Shown here piece by piece: positions 34,550 to 43,899 of a DNA stretch of 64,000 nucleotides; position 1 is the stretch's first letter, and each line of letters opens with the position of its first letter. Source of the DNA: CAVTBT01 sp963733065 (lineage in GTDB: Bacteria > Actinomycetota > Thermoleophilia > Gaiellales > Gaiellaceae). The translations under genes were made by a program, and so were the position numbers. The notes below the pieces were generated by a model. That model was not told where the DNA came from. It ran no database searches and saw only the letters and a list, made by a program, of their open reading frames with translations. The stretch covers positions 496,001 through 560,000 of the forward strand of contig CAVTBT010000005.1 of assembly GCA_963733065.1 (NCBI GenBank). The letters are read 5' to 3'.

Positions 34550-35872
34550 CTAGTACACGACGACCGTGGTGCCGTGGTCGTGGCCGGCATAGAGGGTCGC
34601 CGCGATCCACATCGGCACTCGAACGCACCCGTGCGACGCCGGGTACGGAGGGACCGACGGGTAGCCGTGGATCGCGAATCCCCGCAAGAAGTACATGGGG
34701 TAGTAGAGCACCCAGTCGAACCCCGGCACCTTCCGGTACACGCGCCAGGCGCCGAGCGGCGTGTTGCCGGTTGCGCCGGTCGAGACGTGAACGACGCGCA
34801 CGACGAGCCCCCCGCGGACGTCGAGCAGCACCTGACGGCTCTTGTCCACCTCCACGTGCGTGCCCGGATAGCGCGCCAGGGGGATCGTGGCGCGTGCGAG
34901 CAGGCGCCAGAGTTGAGCATCGGTGCGGCCGGTCGGGGTCAGGCCGTGAACGCGCTGGAAGGCGTACACGGCTTCGACCGTGTCGAGGTCGTACCGTCCG
35001 TCGACGCGTTGCAGGGCATAGCGCAGATCTACGAGGCGGCGCTCGAGCTCCCGGACTGCCGGTCCCAGTGACCCGGGCCCGAGGGAGGGCTCGACGATTC
35101 GCGTGGCCAGCGTGCGCGTGAAGCCGGCGAAGCCCGGTTTCGGCTGCAGGCGCAGGGCGACGCGCACGGAGCCGAGCCGGCCGGTCGGCAGCGCGAGCCC
35201 GCGGCCGAGCGGCCTCCAGTGGGCGCCGCGCCGGACCTCGAGCCGGCCGGCCCAGGCCGGCCGAACGCGGGCGCGGAGGACGAGTGGTGCGCCGGCTGCT
35301 GCTGCTCCGGGTAGTGAGACCGCGACACGAGGTCGCGCCAGGATTGCCACCTCGGACGAGCGGGTCGCACCGACACGGGCGTGGTAGCGCCCCGGGACGT
35401 GCAGGCGCACCGTCGCCGCGAACGAGCCTCCCGCCCCCGTGGCCGCCCGCGTGACGAACGTGCGCCCGCGGTAGACGAGCACCCGCACGCCTCGGCGGCG
35501 CGAGCCGATTCGCCCACGCAGTCTGGCCGCGCGGTTCCAGTGGACGGCGGATGGCCGCTGCAGAGCGATCGATTCCGGAGACACGCGCACGGCGACCGAG
35601 GCCTGGGCGGCCTCGCCGGTGGCGGCCGTCGCGGTGACGGTCGCGGTCCAGGCACCGGCGGCGTAGACGTGCGCCACCGTCGCGCCGGCTGCGGCACTCC
35701 CGTCGCCGAAGTCCCATCGGTACGAGGCGGCGTCCCCGACGGCGCTGAGCGTGACGCGCAGCGGCCCCACGCCGGCCGCAGGCGCCGCCGACGCGGTCAC
35801 GACGGGCGGTGCTGCCGCGGCAGGCGACGCCAGGCCGAGCGCGACCGCGGCAACCGAGAGGAGCCGCTTCAC
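34550..35872 (-). CDS. Secreted L,D-transpeptidase with PKD and peptidoglycan-binding domains
   Basis: Cell-wall cross-linking enzyme forming 3-3 links. 440 residues: signal peptide (KRLLSVAAVALGLASPAAAA), PKD-like domain (YRWDFGDGS, about 52-60), two Ig-like segments, peptidoglycan-binding repeat (LGPAVRELERRLVDL to FQRVHGLTPTGRT) and the YkuD catalytic domain with IHGYPS and the Cys nucleophile in SHGCVR (about 411). GTG 35872 overlaps the CPBP protease stop as GTGA. Confidence 0.9.
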   Translation of the reverse strand: MKRLLSVAAVALGLASPAAAAPPVVTASAAPAAGVGPLRVTLSAVGDAASYRWDFGDGSAAAGATVAHVYAAGAWTATVTATAATGEAAQASVAVRVSPESIALQRPSAVHWNRAARLRGRIGSRRRGVRVLVYRGRTFVTRAATGAGGSFAATVRLHVPGRYHARVGATRSSEVAILARPRVAVSLPGAAAAGAPLVLRARVRPAWAGRLEVRRGAHWRPLGRGLALPTGRLGSVRVALRLQPKPGFAGFTRTLATRIVEPSLGPGSLGPAVRELERRLVDLRYALQRVDGRYDLDTVEAVYAFQRVHGLTPTGRTDAQLWRLLARATIPLARYPGTHVEVDKSRQVLLDVRGGLVVRVVHVSTGATGNTPLGAWRVYRKVPGFDWVLYYPMYFLRGFAIHGYPSVPPYPASHGCVRVPMWIAATLYAGHDHGTTVVVY

Positions 35873-36543
35873 GTCTCGATCGTGACCGCGGCGATCAGTG
35901 CGATCGCGTTGAAGACGGCGTGGAGGGCGATGCCCGGATAGACGCTGCCGGTCCGGTCCCGGAGCCAGGCGAGTCCGAGGCCGAAGACCACGAGGATCGG
36001 GAGCCCGATCAGCAGCCCGTGCCCGAGCCCGAACGCAAGCGCCGTGCCGACGATCGCCACACCGCGTCCGTACCGCCCGAGGAGCGAGAATCCTTCTCCC
36101 CGAAACGTCAGCTCCTCCACCACCGGCGCGATGACGGCGACGGCGACGAAGCTGGCGGCGTACTGCGCGGCCCGGTCGGGATCCCAGCGCTCGGGGGTCA
36201 ACCCCTGCTCCTCCCCGGCATCGAGGAACGGGTCGAGCGCCGCCGAGAGGACGAGGATCGCGACGAGGGTCAGGAACGTGAACCCGATCGTCGCCCACGG
36301 GCCCGTGACCGGGCGTCGCAGGGCGAACAGCTCTCGCTTCGGCAGGCCCTTCCCGATCCAGAGCAGGATCGCCAGCATGACCCCGTACTGGACGACCGAG
36401 CCGACGAGGACGGAGTAGCTGTAGAGAATGTCGCGATCCGGCTCACCCTCGCTGAGGCGGCCGAGGTACGAGACCAACGCGAGCACGCCGACGAGCGCGA
36501 CCCAGGCGAGCACGCGGCCACGGGATGCGCGGAGCGTGCTCAC
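35869..36543 (-). CDS. CPBP-family intramembrane metalloprotease
   Basis: Abi/CAAX-type membrane protease, 224 residues, about seven transmembrane segments. Motif 1 is EELTFRGEGF (normally EExxxR), motif 2 is FGLGHGLL and motif 3 is HAVFN, together giving the Glu/His catalytic set. The substrate is unknown. Coupled to the L,D-transpeptidase gene downstream. Confidence 0.88.
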   Translation of the reverse strand: MSTLRASRGRVLAWVALVGVLALVSYLGRLSEGEPDRDILYSYSVLVGSVVQYGVMLAILLWIGKGLPKRELFALRRPVTGPWATIGFTFLTLVAILVLSAALDPFLDAGEEQGLTPERWDPDRAAQYAASFVAVAVIAPVVEELTFRGEGFSLLGRYGRGVAIVGTALAFGLGHGLLIGLPILVVFGLGLAWLRDRTGSVYPGIALHAVFNAIALIAAVTIET

Positions 36544-36566
36544 GGACAGAACCTAGCCGGTGGGCA

Positions 36567-37762
36567 TCAGGCGACCCATTGCCACAGCGCCCAGCGTGCA
36601 GTCGCCACGCCGAGCAGGAGCGCGCTCGTGCCCAGGATCAGGGCGTGCGCACGGGGCCGGCGCCGAGCGTGGCCAGCGCGAGGAAGACCGGGAACGCACC
36701 GAGTCCGAAGCGCTGGATCGACAGGAGCGGGAAGTCCGACGCCGGCACGCTCAACGGCAGCGCGATGCTGAGGGCGGCGAAGAGGCCGTACGGTGCGCCG
36801 AGCCGCTTCCACGCCACCACGGCGAGCGCTGCGAACAGGGCTGCGAACGCGAGCTGCTCGATGTTCTGCGCGGCCACTCGCAGCGGCTCCCCGGCGGCCG
36901 CGTCCCAGTAGACGGTGCCGTCGGCACCTGCTGGGAGCTGCCGCGCCCCGGCCCAGCCCGCGCGCACGCCGTCCCAGAGGCCGCCGATCGGCCCGAGCGG
37001 CGACAGCGAGCGCTGCCACCCGTCCTCCTGCGCGGACAGGAACTCGAAGGGGCGTCCGATGTCCGCCCACAACAGCAGCGGGTACGCGAGGAACGCGGCC
37101 GGCGCGAGGCACAGGCGGAGCAGGGCTCCGCGGCGGTCCGTGCTCCGCCAGGCGATGAGCGCGAGCGCGGGCAGGAGGACGACCCCGACCGGCCGAGTCA
37201 GGAGCGCGAGCCCGGCGGTGAGCCCTGCCGACCCGAACCGGCCGCGCTCCGCGGCGAGGAACGCGCCGATCGCGAGTGCCAGGTAGAGGGACTCGCTGTA
37301 CACCGCCCCGAGGAACACCGCTGTCGGGAAGACCGCCAGGTAGAGGACGGCGCGGCGGGCGGTCGACTCGTCGAGCAGCGCTCGCCCGAGGCGGTACAGC
37401 AGGACGAAGGCGACGGCACACGCAGTCAGCGACACGAGTGTCCCGGCCAGCACGTAGTGGCCGCCGAGCAGGCGCCCGACCGCGCCGACGAGCGCTGGGT
37501 AGAGCGGGAAGAACGCCGGCGTGAACGACGGGTACGAGTAGCCGTCCTCGGCGATCTGCAGGAACCAGCCGCTGTCCCAGCGTGCCCAGACGTCGATCGC
37601 CCACCCGACGTCGTGGAAACGCGGCGTGTCGCGGAACGCGGCCTCCGGATTGAGGTTCGGCTCGAAGAGCAGGTACGACCCGAGCGCCGCGACCCAGATC
37701 GCGAGTCGGCTCCACAGGAAGATCTCGAGCGGCGGGCCCAGGTCGCGTTGACCGCTCTTCAC
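36567..37762 (-). CDS. PIG-V-like polytopic mannosyltransferase, with one frame break
   Basis: Multi-spanning GT-C glycosyltransferase: RWDSGWFLQIAEDGY near the N-terminus is the PIG-V/mannosyltransferase loop with its acidic residue, and FPLYP follows. The frame from GTG 37762 stops at 36638, but the last transmembrane helix (HALILGTSALLLGVATARW to the end at 36567) continues in another frame. One missing base within 36652-36668 (GGCGCCGGCC region) would restore it. The donor is probably a polyprenyl-phosphate sugar. Confidence 0.8.
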
Positions 37763-37769
37763 GGCGCCG

Positions 37770-37777
37770 ACGATACT
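37770..37777. promoter_or_regulatory. Overlapping divergent -10 elements for the PIG-V-like and DUF2203 genes
   Basis: Minus-strand TATCGT (37775 to 37770) ends seven bases before GTG 37762; plus-strand GATACT (37772-37777) ends six bases before GTG 37784. Only 21 bases separate the two start codons, so both transcripts must be leaderless. Confidence 0.5.
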
Positions 37778-37783
37778 CGGCCC

Positions 37784-38191
37784 GTGGCGACTCGGATCTT
37801 CACCCCCGAGCAGGCGAACGCGCTCCTGGGCGAGGTCAGACCGCTCGTCGAGCGCCTCGTGGAGCATCGCGCCGACATGCTCGCCGCCCATGCGAAGCGG
37901 GCCGAGTTGCAGGCGAACGTCGGCGGCAACGGCGGCGGGCTCGACCCGGCCGTGCCGGCCGCGATCGAGCGGGCGGCGGCCGCGGCGGAGGAGGGCCTCC
38001 GCTCGACCGTCGAAGATCTCGATGCACTGGGCGTGCTCGTGAAGGATCTCGACGCGGGGCTCGTCGACTTCCCGGCGGTCCGCGGCGACGAGCGCGTGCT
38101 GCTCTGCTGGCAGCTCGGCGAGGAGCAGGTCGCCTGGTGGCACCGGCCGGACGACGGGTTCGCGGGCCGGCGGCCCCTCGACGAGCTCTGA
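37784..38191 (+). CDS. DUF2203 family protein
   Basis: 135 residues. It begins ATRIFTPEQANALLGEVRPL, has a helical middle, then VLVKDLDAGLVDFPAVRG and LLCWQLGEEQVAWWHRPDDG, all typical of DUF2203. No biochemical function is known to me. The GTG start is supported by the -10 six bases upstream. Confidence 0.82.
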   Translation: MATRIFTPEQANALLGEVRPLVERLVEHRADMLAAHAKRAELQANVGGNGGGLDPAVPAAIERAAAAAEEGLRSTVEDLDALGVLVKDLDAGLVDFPAVRGDERVLLCWQLGEEQVAWWHRPDDGFAGRRPLDEL

Positions 38192-38223
38192 GGAACCCCG
38201 GGCGAGCCGTCGAAGGAGCGAGC

Positions 38224-38946
38224 ATGGACTGGGAGCGCCTCGCGGTGGCGGGCGTCTTCGTCGCCCTCTCCCTGCTCGCGGCCCGGCTCGTCGACCGGAG
38301 GATGTCGCGGGCGCTGAAGACGCCGGAGGCCGTGACCCGCTACCGGGTGCTGCGTCGCAGCGTCACCAGCGTCATCCTGTTCGTCGGCGTGCTCACGGCG
38401 CTGCTCGTGATCCCACAGGTGCGCGCGGTGGCCGGAGGCATTCTCGCGTCCGCCTCGGTGCTGGGCATCGTGATCGGCCTCGCCGCCCAGCGCACACTGG
38501 GCAACTTCATCGCAGGCATCATGATCGCCGTCACGCAACCGCTGCGGATCGGCGACGCCGTCACGGTCGGCGGCGTCGACGGCACGGTCGAGGAGATCAC
38601 CAACATCTACACCTTCATCCGCACCAGCCGGAACGAGAGGCTCGTCATCCCGAACGAGCAACTGGCCTCGGATACGATCCGCAACTCGACGATTCGCAGC
38701 TCGGAGACCTACGCAGAGGTGACCGTGCAGCTTCCGCCGACGAGCGATCTCGACGCCGCCGTCGCTGCCCTGCGCCCCGAGGCGGCCGGGCCTCGGGACG
38801 ACGTGTCCGTGATCGCGCTCGACGGTGCGCCGACCCTGGCGCTGCGCGTGTGGGTGCCGAACCGCGAGGCTGCCGGCCGGCTCCAGCCCGAGCTTCGCCT
38901 GCGCGTGCACCGCCGTCTGCGCGAACACGGGCTGCTGGTCGGATGA
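38224..38946 (+). CDS. mscS: Small-conductance mechanosensitive channel (MscS family)
   Basis: 240-residue channel. Two or three N-terminal transmembrane helices; the pore helix and beta domain show GIVIGLAAQRTLGNFIAGIMI and IGDAVTVGGVDGTVEEI, followed by RNERLVIPNEQLASDTIRN. ATG 38224 starts 32 bases after DUF2203; the stop overlaps the PBP start as ATGA. Confidence 0.93.
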   Translation: MDWERLAVAGVFVALSLLAARLVDRRMSRALKTPEAVTRYRVLRRSVTSVILFVGVLTALLVIPQVRAVAGGILASASVLGIVIGLAAQRTLGNFIAGIMIAVTQPLRIGDAVTVGGVDGTVEEITNIYTFIRTSRNERLVIPNEQLASDTIRNSTIRSSETYAEVTVQLPPTSDLDAAVAALRPEAAGPRDDVSVIALDGAPTLALRVWVPNREAAGRLQPELRLRVHRRLREHGLLVG

Positions 38947-41177
38947 GCCCCTCGACAGGCGGTCGGCGGCGGGCCGACGACCTCGAGCTCTACGACCGCC
39001 GCAGGCGCAAGCGCCAGCGTGCCGGACGGGTCAAACGGCGTCGGCGCGCGGGCCTGCTCGCGCTCTTGTTCGTCGTCGTCGTAGCGGCGGGCGCGGCCGT
39101 GGCAGGCACGGCGGGCGTGCTCGCCTTCGGGTCGTCCTGCGACCTCTCGGCACTCCGTCCGGCCGCGATCGGCCAGAACTCGCTCGTCTACGCGGCGAAC
39201 GGCTCGCTGCTCGGCGTGATGCCCTCCGAGCGCAACCGGCAGCCCGTGGCGCTCAGGCAGATGAGCCCGTGGGTGCCGAAGGCGACCGTGGCGATCGAGG
39301 ACCGCCGTTTCTACCGGCACGACGGCATCGACCTCGCCGGCATCGCGCGTGCCCTGTGGGAGGACGTCAGGGCGGGGCGTGTCGTGCAGGGAGGCTCGAC
39401 GATCACCCAGCAGCTCGTGCGCAACCGCTACATCTCCCGCGAGCAGACGATCGAGCGGAAGGTGAAGGAGGCGTGTCTCGCGCTCAAGCTCGACCGCGAC
39501 CGTTCGAAGCAGGAGATCCTCGCCGACTACATCAATCTCGTTCCGTACGGCAACCTCGCCTACGGCATCGAGGCCGCTGCGCAGACGTACTTCTCGAAGC
39601 GTGCGCGCGAGTTGAACCTGCCCGAGGCGGCGCTCCTCGCGGGCCTGCCGCAGGCGCCGACGACGTACGACCCGTTCGGCAACCCGCGCGACGCGCGTGT
39701 TCGCCGCGACCAGGTGCTCCGGGCGATGCTCGAGAGCGGCGCCATCGACCGTGACCAGTACCGGTGGGCGGCCGCGCGACCGCTCGGGCTCGAGCCGGGG
39801 CGGCTCTACAAGACGCTGCGCGAGCCGTACTTCTTCACGTACGTCAGAGACGAGCTCGTCCGGGAGTACGGCGTCGCCACCGTCCACTCCGGCGGGCTGA
39901 AGGTCTACACGACGATCATCCCCGGCTGGCAGCGCGCGGCCGAGCGCGCGATCAAGGACGCGCTGCCCTATCCGACCGACCCCGCCGCCGCGCTCATCTC
40001 CATCGATCCGAAGACGGGCGCCATTCGCGCCATGACGGCGGTGACGCCGGGCCGGCGGGGCAACCAGTACAACCTCATCTCGCAGGCGCGTCGCCAGCCC
40101 GGCTCGACGTTCAAGACGATTGTCCTGGCCGCGGCCGTCGAGATGGGCGCGAACCCGGAGTCGGAGGGCTACGTCTCGGCGCCGTTCTACTACCGGCCGG
40201 AGCCCGAGGGCGATTGCGAGTCGGGCGCCGGCGGATGGTGGTGCGTCGAGACCTACGGCAACGACTACTACGGCTGGAGCACACTCGAGAGCGCCACCCT
40301 GCGGTCCGACAACACCGTGTATGCGCAGCTGACGCTCGACGTTGGCCCGGCGCGCGTGGCCTCGATGGCGCGGCGGCTCGGCGTCCGGTCGCCGCTCGAC
40401 GTTCGGGGCGCCTACGTGCCGTCCATGGGACTCGGTGCGATCCCGGTCTCGCCGATGGATCTCGCCTCCGCGTACGCGACGCTCGCGGCCGGGGGCATCT
40501 ACTCGCAGCCGATGGCGATCCGCAAGGTCGTGCTTGCGAACGGCCGGGTCGACGGCGAGGCGGGTTGGGGCAAGCCGCGGCGCAAGCGCGCCATCTCCGA
40601 CGGCGTCGCGGACGCCGTGACCGACGTGCTCGAGCAGAACATGACCAGCGGCACCGGCACCACCGCGTACTACGGGGTGCCGTCGGCGGGCAAGACGGGC
40701 ACCACGGAGAAGCACGCCGACGCCTGGTTCGCCGGGTACACGCCGACCTTGCAGACGACGGTCTGGGTCGGCTACACGCGCGGTGAGATCCCGATGGAGA
40801 ACGTGCACGGCATCTCGGTCGCCGGCAGCACCTTCCCCTCGATCATCTGGCACGACTTCATGAGCGCGGCGATCGGCGGCCGCCGGGCATTCGACTTCCC
40901 GGAGCCGAGGACCTCGCCGGTCTGGCGGGAGTTCGAGCAGGGCCGCGAAGGCCGGAGCTTCGGTTACTCCCCGAGCTACGGCGGCTCGTCGAGCTCGGAC
41001 GACTCCGACGAGGACGAGCAGGAGGACGAGGAGGAGCAGACCGGCGAGGACGACGGTACGAGCACGACCACTCCCCCGGCGTCGCCTCCGCCTCCGCCCC
41101 CGCCCTCGAGCCCCCCACCCCCGCCGCCCCCGCCGCCGGCCGAGCCGCCAGCGCCTCCGCCGCCTCCCGAGCCCTGA
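38943..41177 (+). CDS. Class A penicillin-binding protein (transglycosylase/transpeptidase)
   Basis: Bifunctional peptidoglycan synthase, 744 residues. A basic cytoplasmic N-terminus (RRRRKRQRAGRVKRRRRAG), one transmembrane helix, a GT51 domain (EDRRFYRHDGID at about 119; GGSTITQQLVRN) and a transpeptidase domain with SxxK (GSTFK, about 387), SDN in RSDNTVYAQ and KTGT (about 583). The tail is unusual: a Ser/Asp/Glu-rich acidic segment followed by about 40 residues of almost pure proline with Ser/Glu/Ala. ATG 38943. Confidence 0.95.
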   Translation: MSPSTGGRRRADDLELYDRRRRKRQRAGRVKRRRRAGLLALLFVVVVAAGAAVAGTAGVLAFGSSCDLSALRPAAIGQNSLVYAANGSLLGVMPSERNRQPVALRQMSPWVPKATVAIEDRRFYRHDGIDLAGIARALWEDVRAGRVVQGGSTITQQLVRNRYISREQTIERKVKEACLALKLDRDRSKQEILADYINLVPYGNLAYGIEAAAQTYFSKRARELNLPEAALLAGLPQAPTTYDPFGNPRDARVRRDQVLRAMLESGAIDRDQYRWAAARPLGLEPGRLYKTLREPYFFTYVRDELVREYGVATVHSGGLKVYTTIIPGWQRAAERAIKDALPYPTDPAAALISIDPKTGAIRAMTAVTPGRRGNQYNLISQARRQPGSTFKTIVLAAAVEMGANPESEGYVSAPFYYRPEPEGDCESGAGGWWCVETYGNDYYGWSTLESATLRSDNTVYAQLTLDVGPARVASMARRLGVRSPLDVRGAYVPSMGLGAIPVSPMDLASAYATLAAGGIYSQPMAIRKVVLANGRVDGEAGWGKPRRKRAISDGVADAVTDVLEQNMTSGTGTTAYYGVPSAGKTGTTEKHADAWFAGYTPTLQTTVWVGYTRGEIPMENVHGISVAGSTFPSIIWHDFMSAAIGGRRAFDFPEPRTSPVWREFEQGREGRSFGYSPSYGGSSSSDDSDEDEQEDEEEQTGEDDGTSTTTPPASPPPPPPPSSPPPPPPPPPAEPPAPPPPPEP

Positions 41178-42379
41178 GCCGCGCGCCGCTCCTCGCGGGG
41201 CTGGGCGTCCTCGTGCTCGTGGCCGCGGCGGGCTCGCTCGCCTGGGCGGAGGACTCGCCGCTCGTGCCGCGGGACGCCGGGCAGGCCGACCAGGGCGGCG
41301 CGCCGGGCTTCCTCGTGCTCCTGATCGTGGCGTTCGTCGTGTACGTGGCCGGCCTGTGGCTGCTGCGCCGGGCGACCACGAGAGTCGCGGCGGTGGCAGC
41401 GCTCGCCGTCGCCATCCAGCTCGTCCCGCTGGCCGCGCCCCTGCTGCTGTCGACGGACGCCTGGACGTACTGGGAGTACGGCTGGATCGCCAACGAGGGA
41501 AGCAATCCGTACACGGAGCCGCCCGAGCGGTTTCCCGACAACCCGGCCTGGAACTACGCGGGCGCCGACTGGCGTGACACGACCTCGGTCTACGGGCCGG
41601 GGTTCACGCTGGCGTCGCAGCCGGTTGCGGCCGCGGCCGGTGACTCGGCGAACGCCGCCGCGTGGATCTTCAAGACGCTCGCGGCCGTGGCGGCGGTGGG
41701 CGCTGCACTGCTCGCAGCCCGGCTCGCACGGGCACGCGCATTCGCGGTGGCGTTCGTCGGCTGGAATCCGCTGCTCGCCATCCATCTCGCGGGCGGCGGC
41801 CACAACGACGCATGGCTTGCGGCCGGAGTCGTCGGAGCGCTGGCGCTCGCGCTTGCCGGGCGACGCCATGCCGCCGGTGCGCTCTGGGCGCTCGCGATCC
41901 TCGTCAAGTGGATCCCCGTCGTGTTCCTCGCTCTCCTCGCCCTCGAACCCGGGCCGCGGCGCCGGTCGATCGGACTCCTGGCGCTCGCGGTTGCGGCGCT
42001 TGTCGTGGCCGTGCCCGCGACGGGGCAATGGGGCCTGCACTGGCTGACCGCCTTCGGCCCGCTGGCGACGAATGCCGGCACGGAGACGAGCTACGCGTTC
42101 CCGCACCGTGTCGAACAGCTCGGGGTGCCGGACGCCGTCGCCCTGGCCCTCGCGGCCGCGGTGCTCGCCGCCGGTCTGCTCTGGCTCGCCCGTGAGGCGA
42201 GGCGCGGCCGTGCGAGGCTTGCGCCGGCCGCGGTGCTGCTGCTCGTGACGACGCCGTGGCTTGCGGTCTGGTACACGGCGTGGGCGGTTCCGCTGGCGGC
42301 GGTCGAGGACGACGGCCGCTCGCAGCTCGCAATGCTCGCGCTCTGCGCCTATCTCCTGCCGCAGACGATCCCGCTCTGA
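41174..42379 (+). CDS. DUF2029/GT-C-type polyprenol-phosphate glycosyltransferase
   Basis: Polytopic membrane glycosyltransferase, 401 residues if started at CTG 41174. TDAWTYWEYGWIANEGSNPY (acidic first loop), YGPGF and GGHNDAWLAAGV are typical of mannosyltransferases using polyprenyl-phosphate donors. CTG 41174 overlaps the PBP stop as CTGA and supplies the first transmembrane helix (SRAPLLAGLGVLVLVAAAG). The first GTG (41213) would truncate that helix. Coupled to the PBP, so probably a cell-wall glycan step. Confidence 0.82.
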   Translation: MSRAPLLAGLGVLVLVAAAGSLAWAEDSPLVPRDAGQADQGGAPGFLVLLIVAFVVYVAGLWLLRRATTRVAAVAALAVAIQLVPLAAPLLLSTDAWTYWEYGWIANEGSNPYTEPPERFPDNPAWNYAGADWRDTTSVYGPGFTLASQPVAAAAGDSANAAAWIFKTLAAVAAVGAALLAARLARARAFAVAFVGWNPLLAIHLAGGGHNDAWLAAGVVGALALALAGRRHAAGALWALAILVKWIPVVFLALLALEPGPRRRSIGLLALAVAALVVAVPATGQWGLHWLTAFGPLATNAGTETSYAFPHRVEQLGVPDAVALALAAAVLAAGLLWLAREARRGRARLAPAAVLLLVTTPWLAVWYTAWAVPLAAVEDDGRSQLAMLALCAYLLPQTIPL

Positions 42380-42418
42380 GGGCGAGCGCGTCGGGGCACC
42401 CCAGCCCACCACCCACTG

Positions 42419-42436
42419 CAATCATAGCGATGATTG
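42419..42436. terminator. Hairpin between convergent genes
   Basis: CAATCAT (42419-42425) and ATGATTG (42430-42436) pair perfectly around AGCG in the 98-base gap between two convergent membrane-protein genes. It lies in an AT-richer pocket and may serve both strands. Confidence 0.5.
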
Positions 42437-42477
42437 TTGCCAGAATGGGCGACAAATGTGCGCCGAAAGCGTGACAT

Positions 42478-43899
42478 TCAGCCCACCTTGCGAAAGACCA
42501 GCACGCCGTCCTGCGCGAAGACGGCGCGCCACCGCGGGTCGCTGCGGAGGCGGCGCACGGCTGCCGCTGCGTCCTCGGGCGCCGAGACCCGGTCGAGGAA
42601 GCTCGGCCGCGTCTCGTCGACGGCGACCCAGCGGGCGTCGAGCAGCCGTGGGAAGCTCAGGACACGGCGCCGCTCGGAGAGGTGGGCGCCCAGCGTGTTC
42701 GACGCGCTCACGACGGCGCCGGCCGGGATCCGCTCGAGCGCGCGCTTCGCGATCCGATCGTGCTCGGACACCTGGGCCTCGCGCGCCCCGAGCGACTGAC
42801 CGCCGGGGACGTGGCGCCAGGCCGGCACCGGTGCCAGCCGGACGTTCGCGAGCACGCCGAGCACCACGATCCCGCCCGTGACCCACGGGAGCAGCCGCGG
42901 CCGCCGTCGAACGAGCCACGCCGCACCGAATACCGCCCCCACGATCAGGCCCGGGATCGCCCCCGCGACGTAGTGGAAGTGGATCGACGTCTGCGTCCGC
43001 GTCGACGAGAGCAGGTTGGCGGCCAGCTCGGGCGCCGCGGTCAGCGTCACCGGCGAGAGGAGCGACAGGCCGCCGAGCGGCCATACGAGCTCGGCGAGGT
43101 AGCGGACATCACGGCCCTCCGTCGCCTCGCCTGCGACCGTCCCCGGATCGGTGAGCGCGGTCTCGACGATCCCCGACGGCGACCCGCCGACGGCCTCGTA
43201 GCGCGACTCGAACGGCGATCCACCCCCGGGCGCGTAGTGAGGAACGACGACCGCGGTGGCGAGCAACGCCACGGCCGTGCCTCCCACCGCGATCACCAAC
43301 CCGGCCCGCCGCCGGCCGCGGGCCAGCGCGTACCACACGCCCATCGCCGCGACCATGAGCCCGACGTGCTCCTTCGTCAGGCAGGCGATGGCGGCAACGG
43401 CCGCGAAGTGGACGAGGCGATCCTCGTCCAGGAACCAGAAGCCCCACAGCAGCAGCGGCGTGGCGAGCGCCACCGGGTGGAACTCCATGACAGCCAGCCA
43501 CTGCAGCGGCGGGTAGAGAAGGTAGGCGAGGGCGAACGCCAGGCCGGCCCGCTCGGAACCGAGGTGCTTCCGGGCCAGCAGGAACACGGCCGGCGCGCCG
43601 AGGGCGAGGGCGACCGCCTGCGTGACGACGAGCAGCGTCGGATCGGGCCAGAGCCACCAGAGCGGAGCGAACGCGGCGAGGATGGGGTCGAAGTGCGAGC
43701 CGAGCCGCGAGATCTGGGCGCCGGAGAGATCCGTGGTCTCGAGGAAGCGGCCGTGCGCGGTGCTCCACACCGCCTGGGTCATGTTCCCGAGGTCGAAGCG
43801 GCCGGTGGCGAAGGCCTCGTGACGCAGCACCGACAGCGCCGCGAAGCCGCCGGCGAACGCGGCCGTTGCGGCCCAGAGGAGCGAGCGCGGGGCCGTCAC
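42478..43899 (-). CDS. DUF2079 membrane protein
   Basis: 473 residues, about ten transmembrane segments. It has the DUF2079 hallmarks FDLGNMTQAVW, LGSHFDPILAAFAPLW and MEFHPVALATPLL. Probably a GT-C-like glycosyltransferase, but unproven. GTG 43899 overlaps the GT4 stop as GTGA, placing it last in the GT2-GT4-DUF2079 operon. Confidence 0.85.
   Translation of the reverse strand: MTAPRSLLWAATAAFAGGFAALSVLRHEAFATGRFDLGNMTQAVWSTAHGRFLETTDLSGAQISRLGSHFDPILAAFAPLWWLWPDPTLLVVTQAVALALGAPAVFLLARKHLGSERAGLAFALAYLLYPPLQWLAVMEFHPVALATPLLLWGFWFLDEDRLVHFAAVAAIACLTKEHVGLMVAAMGVWYALARGRRRAGLVIAVGGTAVALLATAVVVPHYAPGGGSPFESRYEAVGGSPSGIVETALTDPGTVAGEATEGRDVRYLAELVWPLGGLSLLSPVTLTAAPELAANLLSSTRTQTSIHFHYVAGAIPGLIVGAVFGAAWLVRRRPRLLPWVTGGIVVLGVLANVRLAPVPAWRHVPGGQSLGAREAQVSEHDRIAKRALERIPAGAVVSASNTLGAHLSERRRVLSFPRLLDARWVAVDETRPSFLDRVSAPEDAAAAVRRLRSDPRWRAVFAQDGVLVFRKVG

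Noticed and set aside
38709..40853. A 714-codon minus-strand frame opposite the PBP
   Set aside because: Shadow frame; the plus strand encodes all class A PBP motifs.
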